Source of the DNA: Alteribacillus bidgolensis
GTDB taxonomy: Bacteria; Bacillota; Bacilli; Bacillales; Marinococcaceae
Direction: 5' to 3'
DNA length: 64,000 nt
NCBI RefSeq assembly: GCF_002886255.1
Contig: NZ_KZ614149.1
Coordinates: 2,170,001-2,234,000, forward strand
Shown here: positions 34,052-42,261 of the stretch, piece after piece
Numbering within the stretch: the stretch's first letter is position 1
Layout of the letters: each line of letters begins with the position of its first letter
Notes under the pieces: generated by a model
The model's database searches: none
Told to the model about the DNA's origin: nothing
The model's input: the letters and a program-made list of their open reading frames with translations, nothing else
Position numbers and translations under genes: made by a program

Positions 34052-34255
34052 TTATTTTTCTGTTTTAGATTCTTCACTTTTACTATCGAAGCCCATTAAC
34101 CAATTAAACAGGCGCATTACAATAACCAAAAACAAGGCATGCACTGTATTTGATAGCAGATCTAATGAATTATGATCTATATAATCAAAGAAAATAAGCA
34201 CTGCAAGAATAGCTAAAAACATAACAATAAACCATTTGCCGTTTCTTGGTATCAA
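34052..34255 (-). CDS. Small two-span membrane protein, possible immunity partner
   Basis: The 67-residue protein begins MIPRNGKWFIVMFLAILAVL, then a second span LLSNTVHALFLVIVMRLFNW and a charged tail. It starts at TTG, eight bases after GGAGG, and overlaps the stop of the upstream secreted-protein gene (TTTTGA), so translation is coupled. A small membrane protein coupled to a secreted product is typical of bacteriocin immunity, but this is only an inference. Confidence 0.55.
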   Translation of the reverse strand: MIPRNGKWFIVMFLAILAVLIFFDYIDHNSLDLLSNTVHALFLVIVMRLFNWLMGFDSKSEESKTEK

Positions 34256-34862
34256 AATAATCCCTCCCGATTTCCATCATTCCAAGGGTCATCTCCTGCT
34301 ATATACAGGCAATTCGTATAAATAAAAGCTAACTGCGCGGCAATACTGCCCGTATTACCCTTTACACCAACCTCTATTAATTTTTTAGCGGCAGATTTGT
34401 ACTTTCCCTTCAAAATATAATTAATTGCAGTAGAGAGAGCTGTAACAGCAGTAATCTCTTTCCAGTTACTTATTATTTTATCTTCTATACACTTCTAACA
34501 GCCTCATTACCGGCAGGCCCATAAGGAGTATCTGTACTTGCTGTTTGAAAGCCCATTGTAAGGTTTTTACTTACTTCACAATCACATGCTGTTGAACTTT
34601 CTTCCGATTCCTCTATCTCAGCTTTCATATCTTCAATCTCGTCATCCGTAACATCAAGCTCTTCTTGTATTTTATCATAGTCCATACCAATAGGTTCTCC
34701 TGATTCGTCTTTTATAACGGCCTCTTCAAACATAAGCTCTAATGCTTCGGCTGATTCTTCGACTTCCTCTTCTTCTACCTGAGCGCTCACACTACTCGAA
34801 AAGGAAAATGAAGCTGAAAATACCGTTACAAAAGCTAATACACTACTGATTCACTTTTGCAT
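34252..34862 (-). pseudogene. Secreted-protein gene disrupted by a stop and a frameshift
   Basis: After GGGGGAG the frame reads MQK, an in-frame TGA, then ISSVLAFVTVFSASFSFSSS VSAQ, a signal peptide. An acidic propeptide-like region follows (EEEEVEESAEALELMFEEAV) and then STACDCEVSKNLTMGFQTAS. Near 34485 a frameshift joins the last part, CIEDKIISNWKEITAVTALS to LAFIYTNCLYIAGDD. The full product would be about 200 residues. Cysteines and the glycine/alanine-rich end suggest a peptide toxin or bacteriocin precursor, but I recognise no family. Confidence 0.5.
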
Positions 34863-35175
34863 ATAAACTCCCCCAATTATGTATTATTTTCCCCGATAAG
34901 AAATAAAGATAAAATAACTTACCCCCTATGTACTGCCAAGCGTTTATTCAATTCACCCCTTTCAATGTTTTGGCTTCTTAAACGCACCAAAATTTTACTC
35001 TCCTTAAATGAGTAAAAAATAATAAAAGCGCACCTAAAATTAAATTAGGGACGCTACAATTGAACTAACACTTGTATAAAAATGTGTTGTATATATTTTT
35101 AATACACAAAGGACAGCTTGTACACCTGTTCTGTATATTCTTTTGGCAGTACATTAAGCATACTCGCTACATAAA

Positions 35176-35299
35176 AGTGAAAACCAAAGAAATTTACTAT
35201 GGAGGCGAACATTACGTTATTAGAAGATATTTACAGGACAGAAGTAATGACACTGAAAGTATTTTATCCTTCTCCACCTCATCTCAAATTTGAAGAGGT
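35176..35299 (+). repeat. Truncated second copy of the gene at 33590
   Basis: GTGAAAACCAAAGAAATTTA and CCTTCTCCACCTCATCTCAA match the first two thirds of the gene at 33590, with several indels that break the frame. The copy ends abruptly at TTTGAAGAGGT, where the DUF4297 remnant begins. Confidence 0.8.
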
Positions 35300-35751
35300 C
35301 ATTGTATTTATTATTTTGTAGTATAGTGCTGGCTTTTCGTTAATTAACAGCTTATTATCTTCAATCACAGACTGCCAGAGATTAATCTCGTCATCAACAG
35401 ACACATTAGAAACAAAGTGACACTTTTCACACTCTTCATCAAAGCTTAAAAAATTGTAGAACAAGAACCCAATAAAAAAACCTTTGCTGCTTTTATTCTT
35501 AGCAGTATTCGACAAACGACTTAATGTCCAATTACTGAATTTGGAGGTGGTTTTAACTTCAAAAAAATTCATATAATTTAGATTTTTTTGATAATACCAT
35601 TTTTACCAAGTCATCATGAAACTCACAAAAGATATAAAACTGTTTATCTTCCGCAAATTTCTTAATCATATAATAAACTATCTTCAAATCGGTTATAGCT
35701 ATCAGTGCCAGCTTGTTCTCGTAGTTCTGCTTCTATTAATTTCTTTACCAT
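35300..35751 (-). pseudogene. Broken DUF4297 (Cap4-like) dsDNA nuclease gene, N-terminal part
   Basis: Pieces in different frames give MVKKLIEAELREQAGTDSYN-RFEDSL, then YMIKKFAEDKQFYIFCEFHD-DLVK, then NFFEVKTTSKFSNWTLSRLS and FFIGFLFYNFLSFDEECEKC-HFVSN. EQAGTxxYxRFE, FCEFHDD, the E-V-K nuclease motif and WTLSxL are features of the DUF4297/Cap4 endonuclease N-terminus found in anti-phage systems. AAAGGAT precedes the first ATG. Two frameshifts are present, and the rest is cut off at the 35300 junction. Confidence 0.6.
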
Positions 35752-35808
35752 AAAAACATCCTTTGTTAGTAGATGGGAATAACTAGTGAGTGTTTTCCTT
35801 TTATGAAA

Positions 35809-35853
35809 ATAAAAAACGACACTGCTCCTTGTTTAACAAAAAGCAATGTCGTT
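35809..35853 (-). terminator. Terminator after tRNA-Ala
   Basis: AACGACATTGCT pairs with AGCAGTGTCGTT with one mismatch, followed on the minus strand by TTTTTA. It lies 12 bases after the tRNA CCA end. Confidence 0.85.
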
Positions 35854-35864
35854 GGTTATATGTA

Positions 35865-35939
35865 TGGTGGAGCTAGGGGGATTTGAACCCCCGACCTCTA
35901 CACTGCCAGTGTAGCATTCTCCCGCTGAACTATAGCCCC
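35865..35939 (-). tRNA. tRNA-Ala, anticodon GGC
   Basis: A 75-base cloverleaf folds with acceptor GGGGCTA/TAGCTCC, anticodon arm CTACA-CTGGCAG-TGTAG (anticodon GGC), T arm GGGGG-TTCAAAT-CCCCC and an encoded CCA. It reads GCC alanine codons. It borders the decayed island on its 3' side, a usual place for integrative elements. Confidence 0.92.
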
Positions 35940-35970
35940 ATCAAAATTGTATGATATATCGATTCTCTAG

Positions 35971-36022
35971 GATGGGCAGTGCAATCAGCATAGTGGCTCT
36001 CCCAGCTGAGCTAATGTCCCGC
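35971..36022 (-). pseudogene. tRNA 5'-half remnant
   Basis: GCGGGACATTAGCTCAGCTG continuing GGAGAGC is a tRNA 5' end with an intact D arm, but the anticodon arm (CACTATGCTGATTGCAC) is malformed and the T arm is missing. It lies 30 bases upstream of tRNA-Ala in the same direction. Confidence 0.55.
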
Positions 36023-36076
36023 TTCTCCTAAAAACGACAATTTTTATTATAAGCCTGTTTGTTTATTCTGTCAATA

Positions 36077-36235
36077 TTAAAAAACTAATTCTAAGAGAAG
36101 CCAGCCTACAGCTCCTGCTGCCCCTGCTGAAAATGATTCTAATATGTTCACCTTCCGCCACTTTTTTTCTTTTGAATAATCTAATATAATCCACCCTGCA
36201 AATACAGCTGCACCAAAAATAATGGCTTCTCCCAT
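36077..36235 (-). CDS. Small two-span membrane protein, 52 residues
   Basis: The frame begins MGEAIIFGAAVFAGWIILDY, then SKEKKWRKVN, then a second glycine/alanine-rich span SAGAAGAVGWLLLELVF. GGGGGATG lies upstream of the ATG. Composition is normal for the genome. It sits between the tRNA and yugN. I do not recognise the family. Confidence 0.58.
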   Translation of the reverse strand: MGEAIIFGAAVFAGWIILDYSKEKKWRKVNILESFSAGAAGAVGWLLLELVF

Positions 36236-36288
36236 TTTTGCATCCCCCTGAACGACATCTATTCTTTCACGTTACCAGAGGAATTTGA

Positions 36289-36687
36289 TTATGACAATAA
36301 AACTTCTTCTAATTCTGTATTTAACCGCTCAGCCATGTCGATGGAAGACTGCGGCACTTCCGCATCATGATCAACAGGTTCTGAAAATTGATTAAGTACA
36401 GCATTATAAGGTTCCGTTACATTGTCTATATGCTCCTGGTATTTGTGTGTTAATACAAAAGGAGTGCCAACCTGCACAACTACTCCTTTTTGTTCTAACT
36501 CCCCGTCAACGGCTGTGAATGGCACACGAAAAAATTGGTATCCATCCTCATTAGAAATTTTATAATCAAAACTTCCATGGTCGTAATCCCAATTTCCCCC
36601 AATTTCATATCCAATTGGCTTTAATTTTTTTTCTAGGTCATATAGTACAAATTTATGGTTTTCAATCTTAGAGGGCACCTCAATCAT
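36289..36687 (-). CDS. yugN: YugN-like protein
   Basis: The 132-residue soluble protein (MIEVPSKIENHKFVLYDLEK, GNWDYDHGSFDYKI, VQVGTPFVLTHKYQEHID) matches the YugN-like family of bacilli, function unknown. Its place immediately downstream of pgi in the same direction is conserved with B. subtilis. AAGGAG precedes the ATG. A pgi terminator lies between the two genes, so it may have its own promoter. Confidence 0.8.
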   Translation of the reverse strand: MIEVPSKIENHKFVLYDLEKKLKPIGYEIGGNWDYDHGSFDYKISNEDGYQFFRVPFTAVDGELEQKGVVVQVGTPFVLTHKYQEHIDNVTEPYNAVLNQFSEPVDHDAEVPQSSIDMAERLNTELEEVLLS

Positions 36688-36765
36688 TTTCCCGACTCCT
36701 TTTAAAAAAATTTTCTGTTAGTATGTTTCCACTCCTTTTTTATTTCATGCTTCTTCGTAGAAAAA

Positions 36766-36783
36766 TTAGAAAAACCCGGCTTG
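36766..36783 (+). repeat. Dispersed palindromic repeat, left-end fragment
   Basis: TTAGAAAAACCCGGCTTG matches the left 18 bases of the repeat and ends within the first arm, just before the pgi terminator. Confidence 0.65.
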
Positions 36784-36791
36784 TGAAAAAC

Positions 36792-36823
36792 ACAAAAAAA
36801 CCCTCAGCATGTTTACTGAGGGT
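36792..36823 (-). terminator. Terminator of pgi
   Basis: ACCCTCAG (36823–36816) pairs with CTGAGGGT (36807–36800), followed on the minus strand by T7. Confidence 0.92.
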
Positions 36824-36831
36824 CATTCCTG

Positions 36832-38190
36832 TTAGGATTGGTTTAATCTGTTTTGCAATGCTTCTTTTCTTTCTTCAAAGCCAGGCTTACCAAGAAGTGC
36901 AAACATATTTTTCTTATATGCTTCTACACCAGGCTGATCAAACGGATTAACTCCTAGTAAATATCCGCTGATAGCACAAGCTTTCTCAAAGAAATAGACA
37001 AGATAGCCAAAATAATATTCATTTAATTCAGGGATTTGTAAAACTAGATTCGGTACATCTCCATCTGTATGCGCAAGAAGTGTTCCTTCGAATGCTTTCT
37101 TATTGACAAAGTCCATTGATTCCCCAGCGAGATAGTTTAAGCCGTCGAGATCGTCTTCCGTTTCTTCAATGGTTACATTCTTACCTGTTTCTTCAATTTG
37201 AAGAACGGTTTCAAATAGATGGCGGCGGCCTTCTTGGACATATTGTCCCATGGAGTGTAGATCTGTAGAAAAGTCTACAGAAGCTGGGAACAGCCCTTTT
37301 CCATCTTTGCCTTCACTTTCTCCAAATAACTGCTTCCACCACTCGGAAACATAATGAAGCTGAGGCTCATAATTAACCAATAATTCAATGGCTTTTCCTT
37401 TTTGATAAAAAATATGACGAAGCGCAGCATATTGATAAGCATGATTTTTATGCAAGTCCTCTTCAAAGAGGTCCTTTCGTGCATCATTTGCTCCTGTCAT
37501 CATACTAGTTATATCAAGTCCAGCAGCTGCGATCGGCAAAAGTCCCACTGCAGTTAAAACCGAATAGCGGCCGCCTACATCATCCGGGACGACAAATGTT
37601 TCATAACCTTGTTCCCCTGCCAGTGTTTTTAAGGCACCTTTTTCTTTATCTGTCGTAGCATAAATACGTTTTGCTGCCTCTTCTTTTCCATATTTTTTTT
37701 CTAAATAATTACGGAAAATCCGAAATGCAATCGCAGGTTCTGTCGTCGTACCAGATTTAGAAATAACATTAATCGACACATCTTTGCCCTCTAACATGTC
37801 TAATAAATCTTGAATATAGGATTGACTGATTTGGTGTCCGGCAAAATATATTTCAGGTCCGCTGCGACCTTTGCTCCCAAGCTGATTGCGGAAAGAATGA
37901 CTTAAACTTTCAATTGCTGCCTTCGCCCCTAGATAAGAGCCGCCAATTCCAATAACTAACAAAACATCACTGTCTTTTTGGATTTTTTCTGCAGCTTGTT
38001 GAATACGAGAAAACTCATCCTTATCATAGTTTTCCGGAAGATCAACCCAGCCCAAAAAATCATTTCCGGCTCCCGTTTTCTCATGTACTGCTTGATGAGC
38101 ATTAGCAACAGCACCTTTTAAATGCTCCATCTCCTCTTCTTTTACAAAAGACAATACATTACTGTAATCTAAGGTGATTCCTTTCGCCAT
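36832..38190 (-). CDS. pgi: Glucose-6-phosphate isomerase
   Basis: The 452-residue protein interconverts glucose-6-phosphate and fructose-6-phosphate. The family blocks are present: VIGIGGSYLGAKAAIES near residue 80, VISKSGTTTEPA near 140, the VGGRYSVLTAVGLLP signature near 205, and GESEGKDGKGLFPASVDFS near 290. Length equals the B. subtilis enzyme. The ATG is preceded by GGAGGGGATT. Single gene ended by a strong hairpin. Confidence 0.97.
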   Translation of the reverse strand: MAKGITLDYSNVLSFVKEEEMEHLKGAVANAHQAVHEKTGAGNDFLGWVDLPENYDKDEFSRIQQAAEKIQKDSDVLLVIGIGGSYLGAKAAIESLSHSFRNQLGSKGRSGPEIYFAGHQISQSYIQDLLDMLEGKDVSINVISKSGTTTEPAIAFRIFRNYLEKKYGKEEAAKRIYATTDKEKGALKTLAGEQGYETFVVPDDVGGRYSVLTAVGLLPIAAAGLDITSMMTGANDARKDLFEEDLHKNHAYQYAALRHIFYQKGKAIELLVNYEPQLHYVSEWWKQLFGESEGKDGKGLFPASVDFSTDLHSMGQYVQEGRRHLFETVLQIEETGKNVTIEETEDDLDGLNYLAGESMDFVNKKAFEGTLLAHTDGDVPNLVLQIPELNEYYFGYLVYFFEKACAISGYLLGVNPFDQPGVEAYKKNMFALLGKPGFEERKEALQNRLNQS

Positions 38191-38387
38191 TAAAAATCCC
38201 CTCCATTTTTAAACGTATATTCTCAATGTAAAGAAGCTGGTATTGCAAATCAAGCACTTTTCTATTTGTAAACGGATACATGAGAAAAATTTTGGTTTCA
38301 TGCATAATCTTACACAATCTATATCATCATAATGAATACAAACGAGAACAATTGCTGAAAAGCAAATGGTGAAGGGGGGTGAATAGG

Positions 38388-38615
38388 ATGAGCGGATTGC
38401 AGCGTACTGCTCTCGTACTGGCTATCATCGGAGCAATTAACTGGGGATTGATTGGCTTTTTTGGCTTTGACTTGATTGCATCTATTTTTGGAAGCCAGGC
38501 AGCCGCCTTATCTCGTGTCATTTACTCGTTAGTGGGAATTGCTGGACTCTATTGTATTTCTCTGCTTTTAAAGCCCGACGAAGAATTAGAAAAAAGTCCC
38601 GAACCGCAGCGGTAA
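38388..38615 (+). CDS. yuzA: YuzA-like DUF378 membrane protein
   Basis: The 75-residue protein (MSGLQRTALVLAIIGAINWG, then LIGFFGFDLIASIFG) has two spans and the DUF378 signature with AINWGLIG. Function unknown. It is divergent from pgi as expected for the yug/yuz neighbourhood. ATG 38388 follows AAGGGGGG; a GTG at 38379 is too close to it. Confidence 0.85.
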   Translation: MSGLQRTALVLAIIGAINWGLIGFFGFDLIASIFGSQAAALSRVIYSLVGIAGLYCISLLLKPDEELEKSPEPQR

Positions 38616-38689
38616 TCAAGCAAGACGAGCAACAGAGAAACTGCCGGAATAAATTTAACTTCTGCCTTCATTTAAAAACATTTACCAAA

Positions 38690-38775
38690 TTAGAAAAACT
38701 AGGCTTTCCGCCAAGTCCAAATGGCGGAAGCCGTAGTTTTACTTATACTTTATTACTAAATTAAACTTTCCTAAA
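38690..38775 (+). repeat. Dispersed palindromic repeat, near-complete copy
   Basis: Runs from TTAGAAAAACTAGGCTT to CTTTCCTAAA. Stem arms GGCTTTCCGCCA and TGGCGGAAGCC. A deletion of several bases lies in the right hairpin. Confidence 0.9.
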
Positions 38776-38842
38776 ATATAATAAAAAGAAGGGGTTATAA
38801 TGGAAAGTATATTCCATTTATAATCCCTTCTATCTACATGAA

Positions 38843-39262
38843 TTATTTGCGCATTCTTTTGTTTAAATCAGCTTGTATTTCATTGGATTGTTTCAGCCAA
38901 TCTTTTAGTTTATCTTCAAGCGTATTAAAGCCTTGATTTTTTTGGCTGTTATTTTTGCTGCCGCCTTTAGGGCCGCTTCGCTGGCTGCGCGTTTCATTTC
39001 CTTTTCCTTCAGGAGCTGGCTCGGTATCACGAATGGAAAGTGAAATTTTCCCAGACTCTTCATCAATGGACTTAATTTTAACCTTCACTTGATCACCAAC
39101 AGATAATGCTTCGTTAATATCTTTAACATATCCGTGGGCTACCTCTGATATATGCACAAGTCCTTGTTTGTTGTCATCAAGTGCTACAAATGCTCCGAAG
39201 GGCTTAATACCTGTAACTTTACCTTCCACAATACTACCAACTTCATACTGCTTAACCGACAT
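38843..39262 (-). CDS. yugI: S1-domain RNA-binding protein YugI (general stress protein 13 type)
   Basis: The 139-residue protein begins with one S1 RNA-binding domain (GSIVEGKVTGIKPFGAFVAL, GLVHISEVAHGYVKDI, KISLSIRD). A basic, glutamine/serine-rich linker and a C-terminal helix LEDKLKDWLKQSNEIQADLN follow. B. subtilis YugI is GSP13 and associates with ribosomes. ATG 39262 follows TTAGGAG; an upstream ATG at 39295 has no ribosome site. Divergent from the symporter gene. Confidence 0.88.
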   Translation of the reverse strand: MSVKQYEVGSIVEGKVTGIKPFGAFVALDDNKQGLVHISEVAHGYVKDINEALSVGDQVKVKIKSIDEESGKISLSIRDTEPAPEGKGNETRSQRSGPKGGSKNNSQKNQGFNTLEDKLKDWLKQSNEIQADLNKRMRK

Positions 39263-39432
39263 GCAAACATCTCCTAACAATTTATTAGCCAACAAATTGT
39301 AACATAAATTTCAGCATTCAGCAATTTCAATACATACGAACGACTTAAAAAAATTACTGTAAACTTGACAATGATGGGATTTATCAGCTAATGTGATTAA
39401 ATGTCAAATTACAATGGAGAGAGGAGACACCT

Positions 39433-40779
39433 ATGAGTAACACACGAGATCAATGGAAGTCGAAAATAGGTTTTATATTAGCAGCAGCCGGGTCTGCAAT
39501 TGGGCTTGGAGCTGTATGGAAACTTCCATACGTAGCAGGAACAAGTGGAGGCGGTGCCTTTTTTATTATATTTTTAGCTTTTACATTAATATTAGGGACT
39601 TCCCTTTTACTTGCAGAGTTTGTCATTGGAAGAAAAACACAAAAATCGCCCATTCAAGCATATAAAGAGCTGGCCCCTGGGACGCCATGGTACTGGGTCG
39701 GAATTCTTGGTATTATTTCTTCTTGCTTAATTTTATCTTTTTATGCTGTGGTCGGCGGGTGGATTCTTACTTATTTTGTTCGCAGCTTAACTGGCGGCAT
39801 GACAAATCCACCCACCGGTGACTACGGTATGCTGTTTGGTTCCATTATTTCGAACCATTGGGAAGTCGGGATTGCTCACCTTGCCTTTATCATTATAACG
39901 ATTCTCGTCGTACAAGGAGGCATTCAAAAAGGAATTGAACGAGCCAGCAGTATTATGATGCCTGCACTTTTTGTCATTTTTATTATTTTAGTAATACGTT
40001 CTCTTACCCTTGACGGCGCAATGCAAGGTGTCAGATTTTTCTTGCAGCCAGATTTTAGCAAAGTTGGCGGTGACACTATTCTTTTCGCTCTCGGGCAAGC
40101 TTTCTTTTCCCTTAGCCTTGGCGTTTCCATTATGGTGACCTACAGCTCTTATCTCGATAAGAAAGAGAGCCTTGTCCGCTCAGCTTCTTCCATTGTCGGT
40201 TTAAGCATATTAATTGCCTTTTTATCAGGCTTAGCCATCTTTCCAGGAGTATTTGCTTTTGGCTTAGAACCTAACGAAGGACCTAGTTTAATATTTACCG
40301 TTTTACCTGCCGTCTTTAGTGAAATGGCATTTGGCGGTGTGTTCTTATCATTATTTTTGCTTTTATTGTTATTTGCTACCTTAACATCCGCTTTTTCTTT
40401 ACTTGAGATTGTTGTATCTTCTGCAGCTAGAAATCAGCCAGAGCGCAGAAAGGCAGCGGCATGGATTGGCGGTCTTGGCATTTTTGTACTTGGTATTCCG
40501 TCCAACCTGTCTTATGGGGTACTTTCAGAGTGGTTTGTTTTTGGCAACACCTTTTTCGATAATATAGATTTTCTTGTTAGTAATATTTTACTGCCATTGG
40601 GTGCTCTTCTTATTTCCTTTTTCGTTCCATTAAAAATGAAGCATCAAGACTTGAAGGAAGAACTGCTTCGCGGATCTGGCCTAGGAGAAGGGTTTTTCCG
40701 CAGCTGGATGATTATGATTCGTTATATCACACCTATCGCTATTTTATTTGCATTTCTAGATGTTTTAGGCGTTTGGTAA
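39433..40779 (+). CDS. Sodium-dependent transporter, NSS/SNF family
   Basis: The 448-residue protein has about eleven spans and the NSS signature near the N-terminus: KIGFILAAAGSAIGLGAVWKLPYVAG (quoted in part), where the unwound first helix binds Na+ and substrate. Bacterial members move amino acids with Na+. It is most like the B. subtilis YocR/YhdH type. GAGGAG precedes the ATG. Single gene ended by a hairpin at 40848. Confidence 0.9.
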   Translation: MSNTRDQWKSKIGFILAAAGSAIGLGAVWKLPYVAGTSGGGAFFIIFLAFTLILGTSLLLAEFVIGRKTQKSPIQAYKELAPGTPWYWVGILGIISSCLILSFYAVVGGWILTYFVRSLTGGMTNPPTGDYGMLFGSIISNHWEVGIAHLAFIIITILVVQGGIQKGIERASSIMMPALFVIFIILVIRSLTLDGAMQGVRFFLQPDFSKVGGDTILFALGQAFFSLSLGVSIMVTYSSYLDKKESLVRSASSIVGLSILIAFLSGLAIFPGVFAFGLEPNEGPSLIFTVLPAVFSEMAFGGVFLSLFLLLLLFATLTSAFSLLEIVVSSAARNQPERRKAAAWIGGLGIFVLGIPSNLSYGVLSEWFVFGNTFFDNIDFLVSNILLPLGALLISFFVPLKMKHQDLKEELLRGSGLGEGFFRSWMIMIRYITPIAILFAFLDVLGVW

Positions 40780-40847
40780 AAAATTTCAAATTCAGGGATT
40801 AAAAAGTAAAAATGTGGGAAAATAATAATATATTCCCCCTCTTTAAA

Positions 40848-40877
40848 GGCAAAGCATCCATCGCTTTGTCTTTTTTT
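40848..40877 (+). terminator. Terminator of the NSS transporter gene
   Basis: GGCAAAGC pairs with GCTTTGTC (one G-T pair), followed by T7. Confidence 0.88.
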
Positions 40878-41033
40878 ATTAAAATTATCCTGGGCCCAGA
40901 ACAGGAAGTTCGCATGTTTTAGCAAAGATCTTTATTATCGTGTGCACTCGAGCGGCTAAGCGCTGAAGCTAGACGTTAATCAATTAAAATGGAGATAGTT
41001 ATCAAAATTGAAAAATATATAATTTCTTAGAAA

Positions 41034-41064
41034 ACAAAAAACCCGTACCTTATTAGGCACAGGT
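41034..41064 (-). terminator. Terminator of the aminotransferase operon
   Basis: ACCTGTGCC and GGTACGGGT pair with one mismatch around TAATAA, followed on the minus strand by T5–6. Confidence 0.78.
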
Positions 41065-41079
41065 TATATATCAAAATCT

Positions 41080-42261
41080 TTATCCATGTTTTTTAAGGAA
41101 ACGCCCTATCCGTTCTATAGCTGTTTGCAAGGAATCCATCGATGTCGCGTAAGAACAACGTATATGGCCTTCCCCGCCTTCTCCAAAGACATCACCTGGT
41201 ACAACTGCTACTTTTTCTTCTTTTAAAAGGGCCTCTGCAAATGTTTCTGAACTCATCCCTGTTTGTTCTATGGAAGGAAACGCATAAAAGGCTCCGCCAG
41301 GCAAATGACATGGCAGACCAATTTCAGAAAAAGCTTTTACAATAAAATTACGGCGCTGCCTGTAGCTTGTTACCATACGTTCTACTTGTTCTCTTCCGTT
41401 CTGCAGTGCTTCTAACGCTCCATACTGAGCAAGAGAAGAAGCACACATCATAGTATATTGATGAATTTTCAACATCGCTTGAGCGAGATCTTGCGGAGCA
41501 CATACAAAACCTATGCGCCATCCCGTCATCGCAAACGCTTTAGAAAAACCTGAAATGAGAATGGTACGATCTCGCATGGCAGGCAGTTTTGCAAAACTGT
41601 AATGTTGGTTGTCGTAACTGAGTTCTGCATAAATTTCATCGGATAACACAAGCAGATTATGTTTTTCAATAACCTCTGCAATCGGCAGCAAATCCTCTTT
41701 TGTCATTACAGCTCCCGTTGGATTATTTGGAAAACTCAACATAACAGCTTTTGTATTCGGTGTAATAGCGGCTTCTAATTCTTCTTTCGTGATTTTAAAC
41801 TTATTCTCTTTTTTTGTTCCAATTGGCACCGGGACACCGCCTGCCAAAGAAACAATCGGTGCATATGCAACAAAACCAGGCTCTATTACGATTACTTCTT
41901 CTCCTGGGTTAACCGTTGCCCTTATTGCAATGTCAATCGCTTCACTCGCTCCAACTGTTACAATAATTTCCGATTCAGGGTCGTATGAAGTAGAGAATTG
42001 TTTATCTAAATAAGAAGCAATTTCTTCTCTTAATTCTATTACTCCAGAATTCGCTGTATAAGCTGTAAAGCCTCTTTCCATTGATGCAATGCTTGCTTCT
42101 CTCACATTCCAAGGCGTAACAAAATCAGGTTCCCCAACGCCAAGTGATATGACATCTTCCATGGTAGAGGCCATATCAAAAAACCGGCGAATCCCTGAAG
42201 GACGTATATTTTGAACGGCCTGAGACAATCTTTCTGTTTGTTTGATAGAAGAAATCGTCAT
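41080..42261 (-). CDS. yugH: Class I aminotransferase (YugH/PatA type)
   Basis: The 393-residue fold-type I PLP enzyme has ISLGVGEPDFVTPWNVREA at the N-terminus, LSFPNNPTGAVM, LSDEIYAELSYD and the cofactor lysine in SGFSKAFAMTGWRIGF near residue 235. It probably transaminates aspartate or aromatic amino acids. Its ATG overlaps the stop of the Lrp-type regulator gene by four bases, so the regulator and enzyme form one operon, as yugG–yugH in B. subtilis. Confidence 0.88.
   Translation of the reverse strand: MTISSIKQTERLSQAVQNIRPSGIRRFFDMASTMEDVISLGVGEPDFVTPWNVREASIASMERGFTAYTANSGVIELREEIASYLDKQFSTSYDPESEIIVTVGASEAIDIAIRATVNPGEEVIVIEPGFVAYAPIVSLAGGVPVPIGTKKENKFKITKEELEAAITPNTKAVMLSFPNNPTGAVMTKEDLLPIAEVIEKHNLLVLSDEIYAELSYDNQHYSFAKLPAMRDRTILISGFSKAFAMTGWRIGFVCAPQDLAQAMLKIHQYTMMCASSLAQYGALEALQNGREQVERMVTSYRQRRNFIVKAFSEIGLPCHLPGGAFYAFPSIEQTGMSSETFAEALLKEEKVAVVPGDVFGEGGEGHIRCSYATSMDSLQTAIERIGRFLKKHG

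Noticed and set aside
35072..35293. 73-codon plus-strand frame ending in the duplicated fragment
   Set aside because: Its second half is the degraded copy of the gene at 33590 and its first half has no ribosome site or family features; better explained as a remnant.
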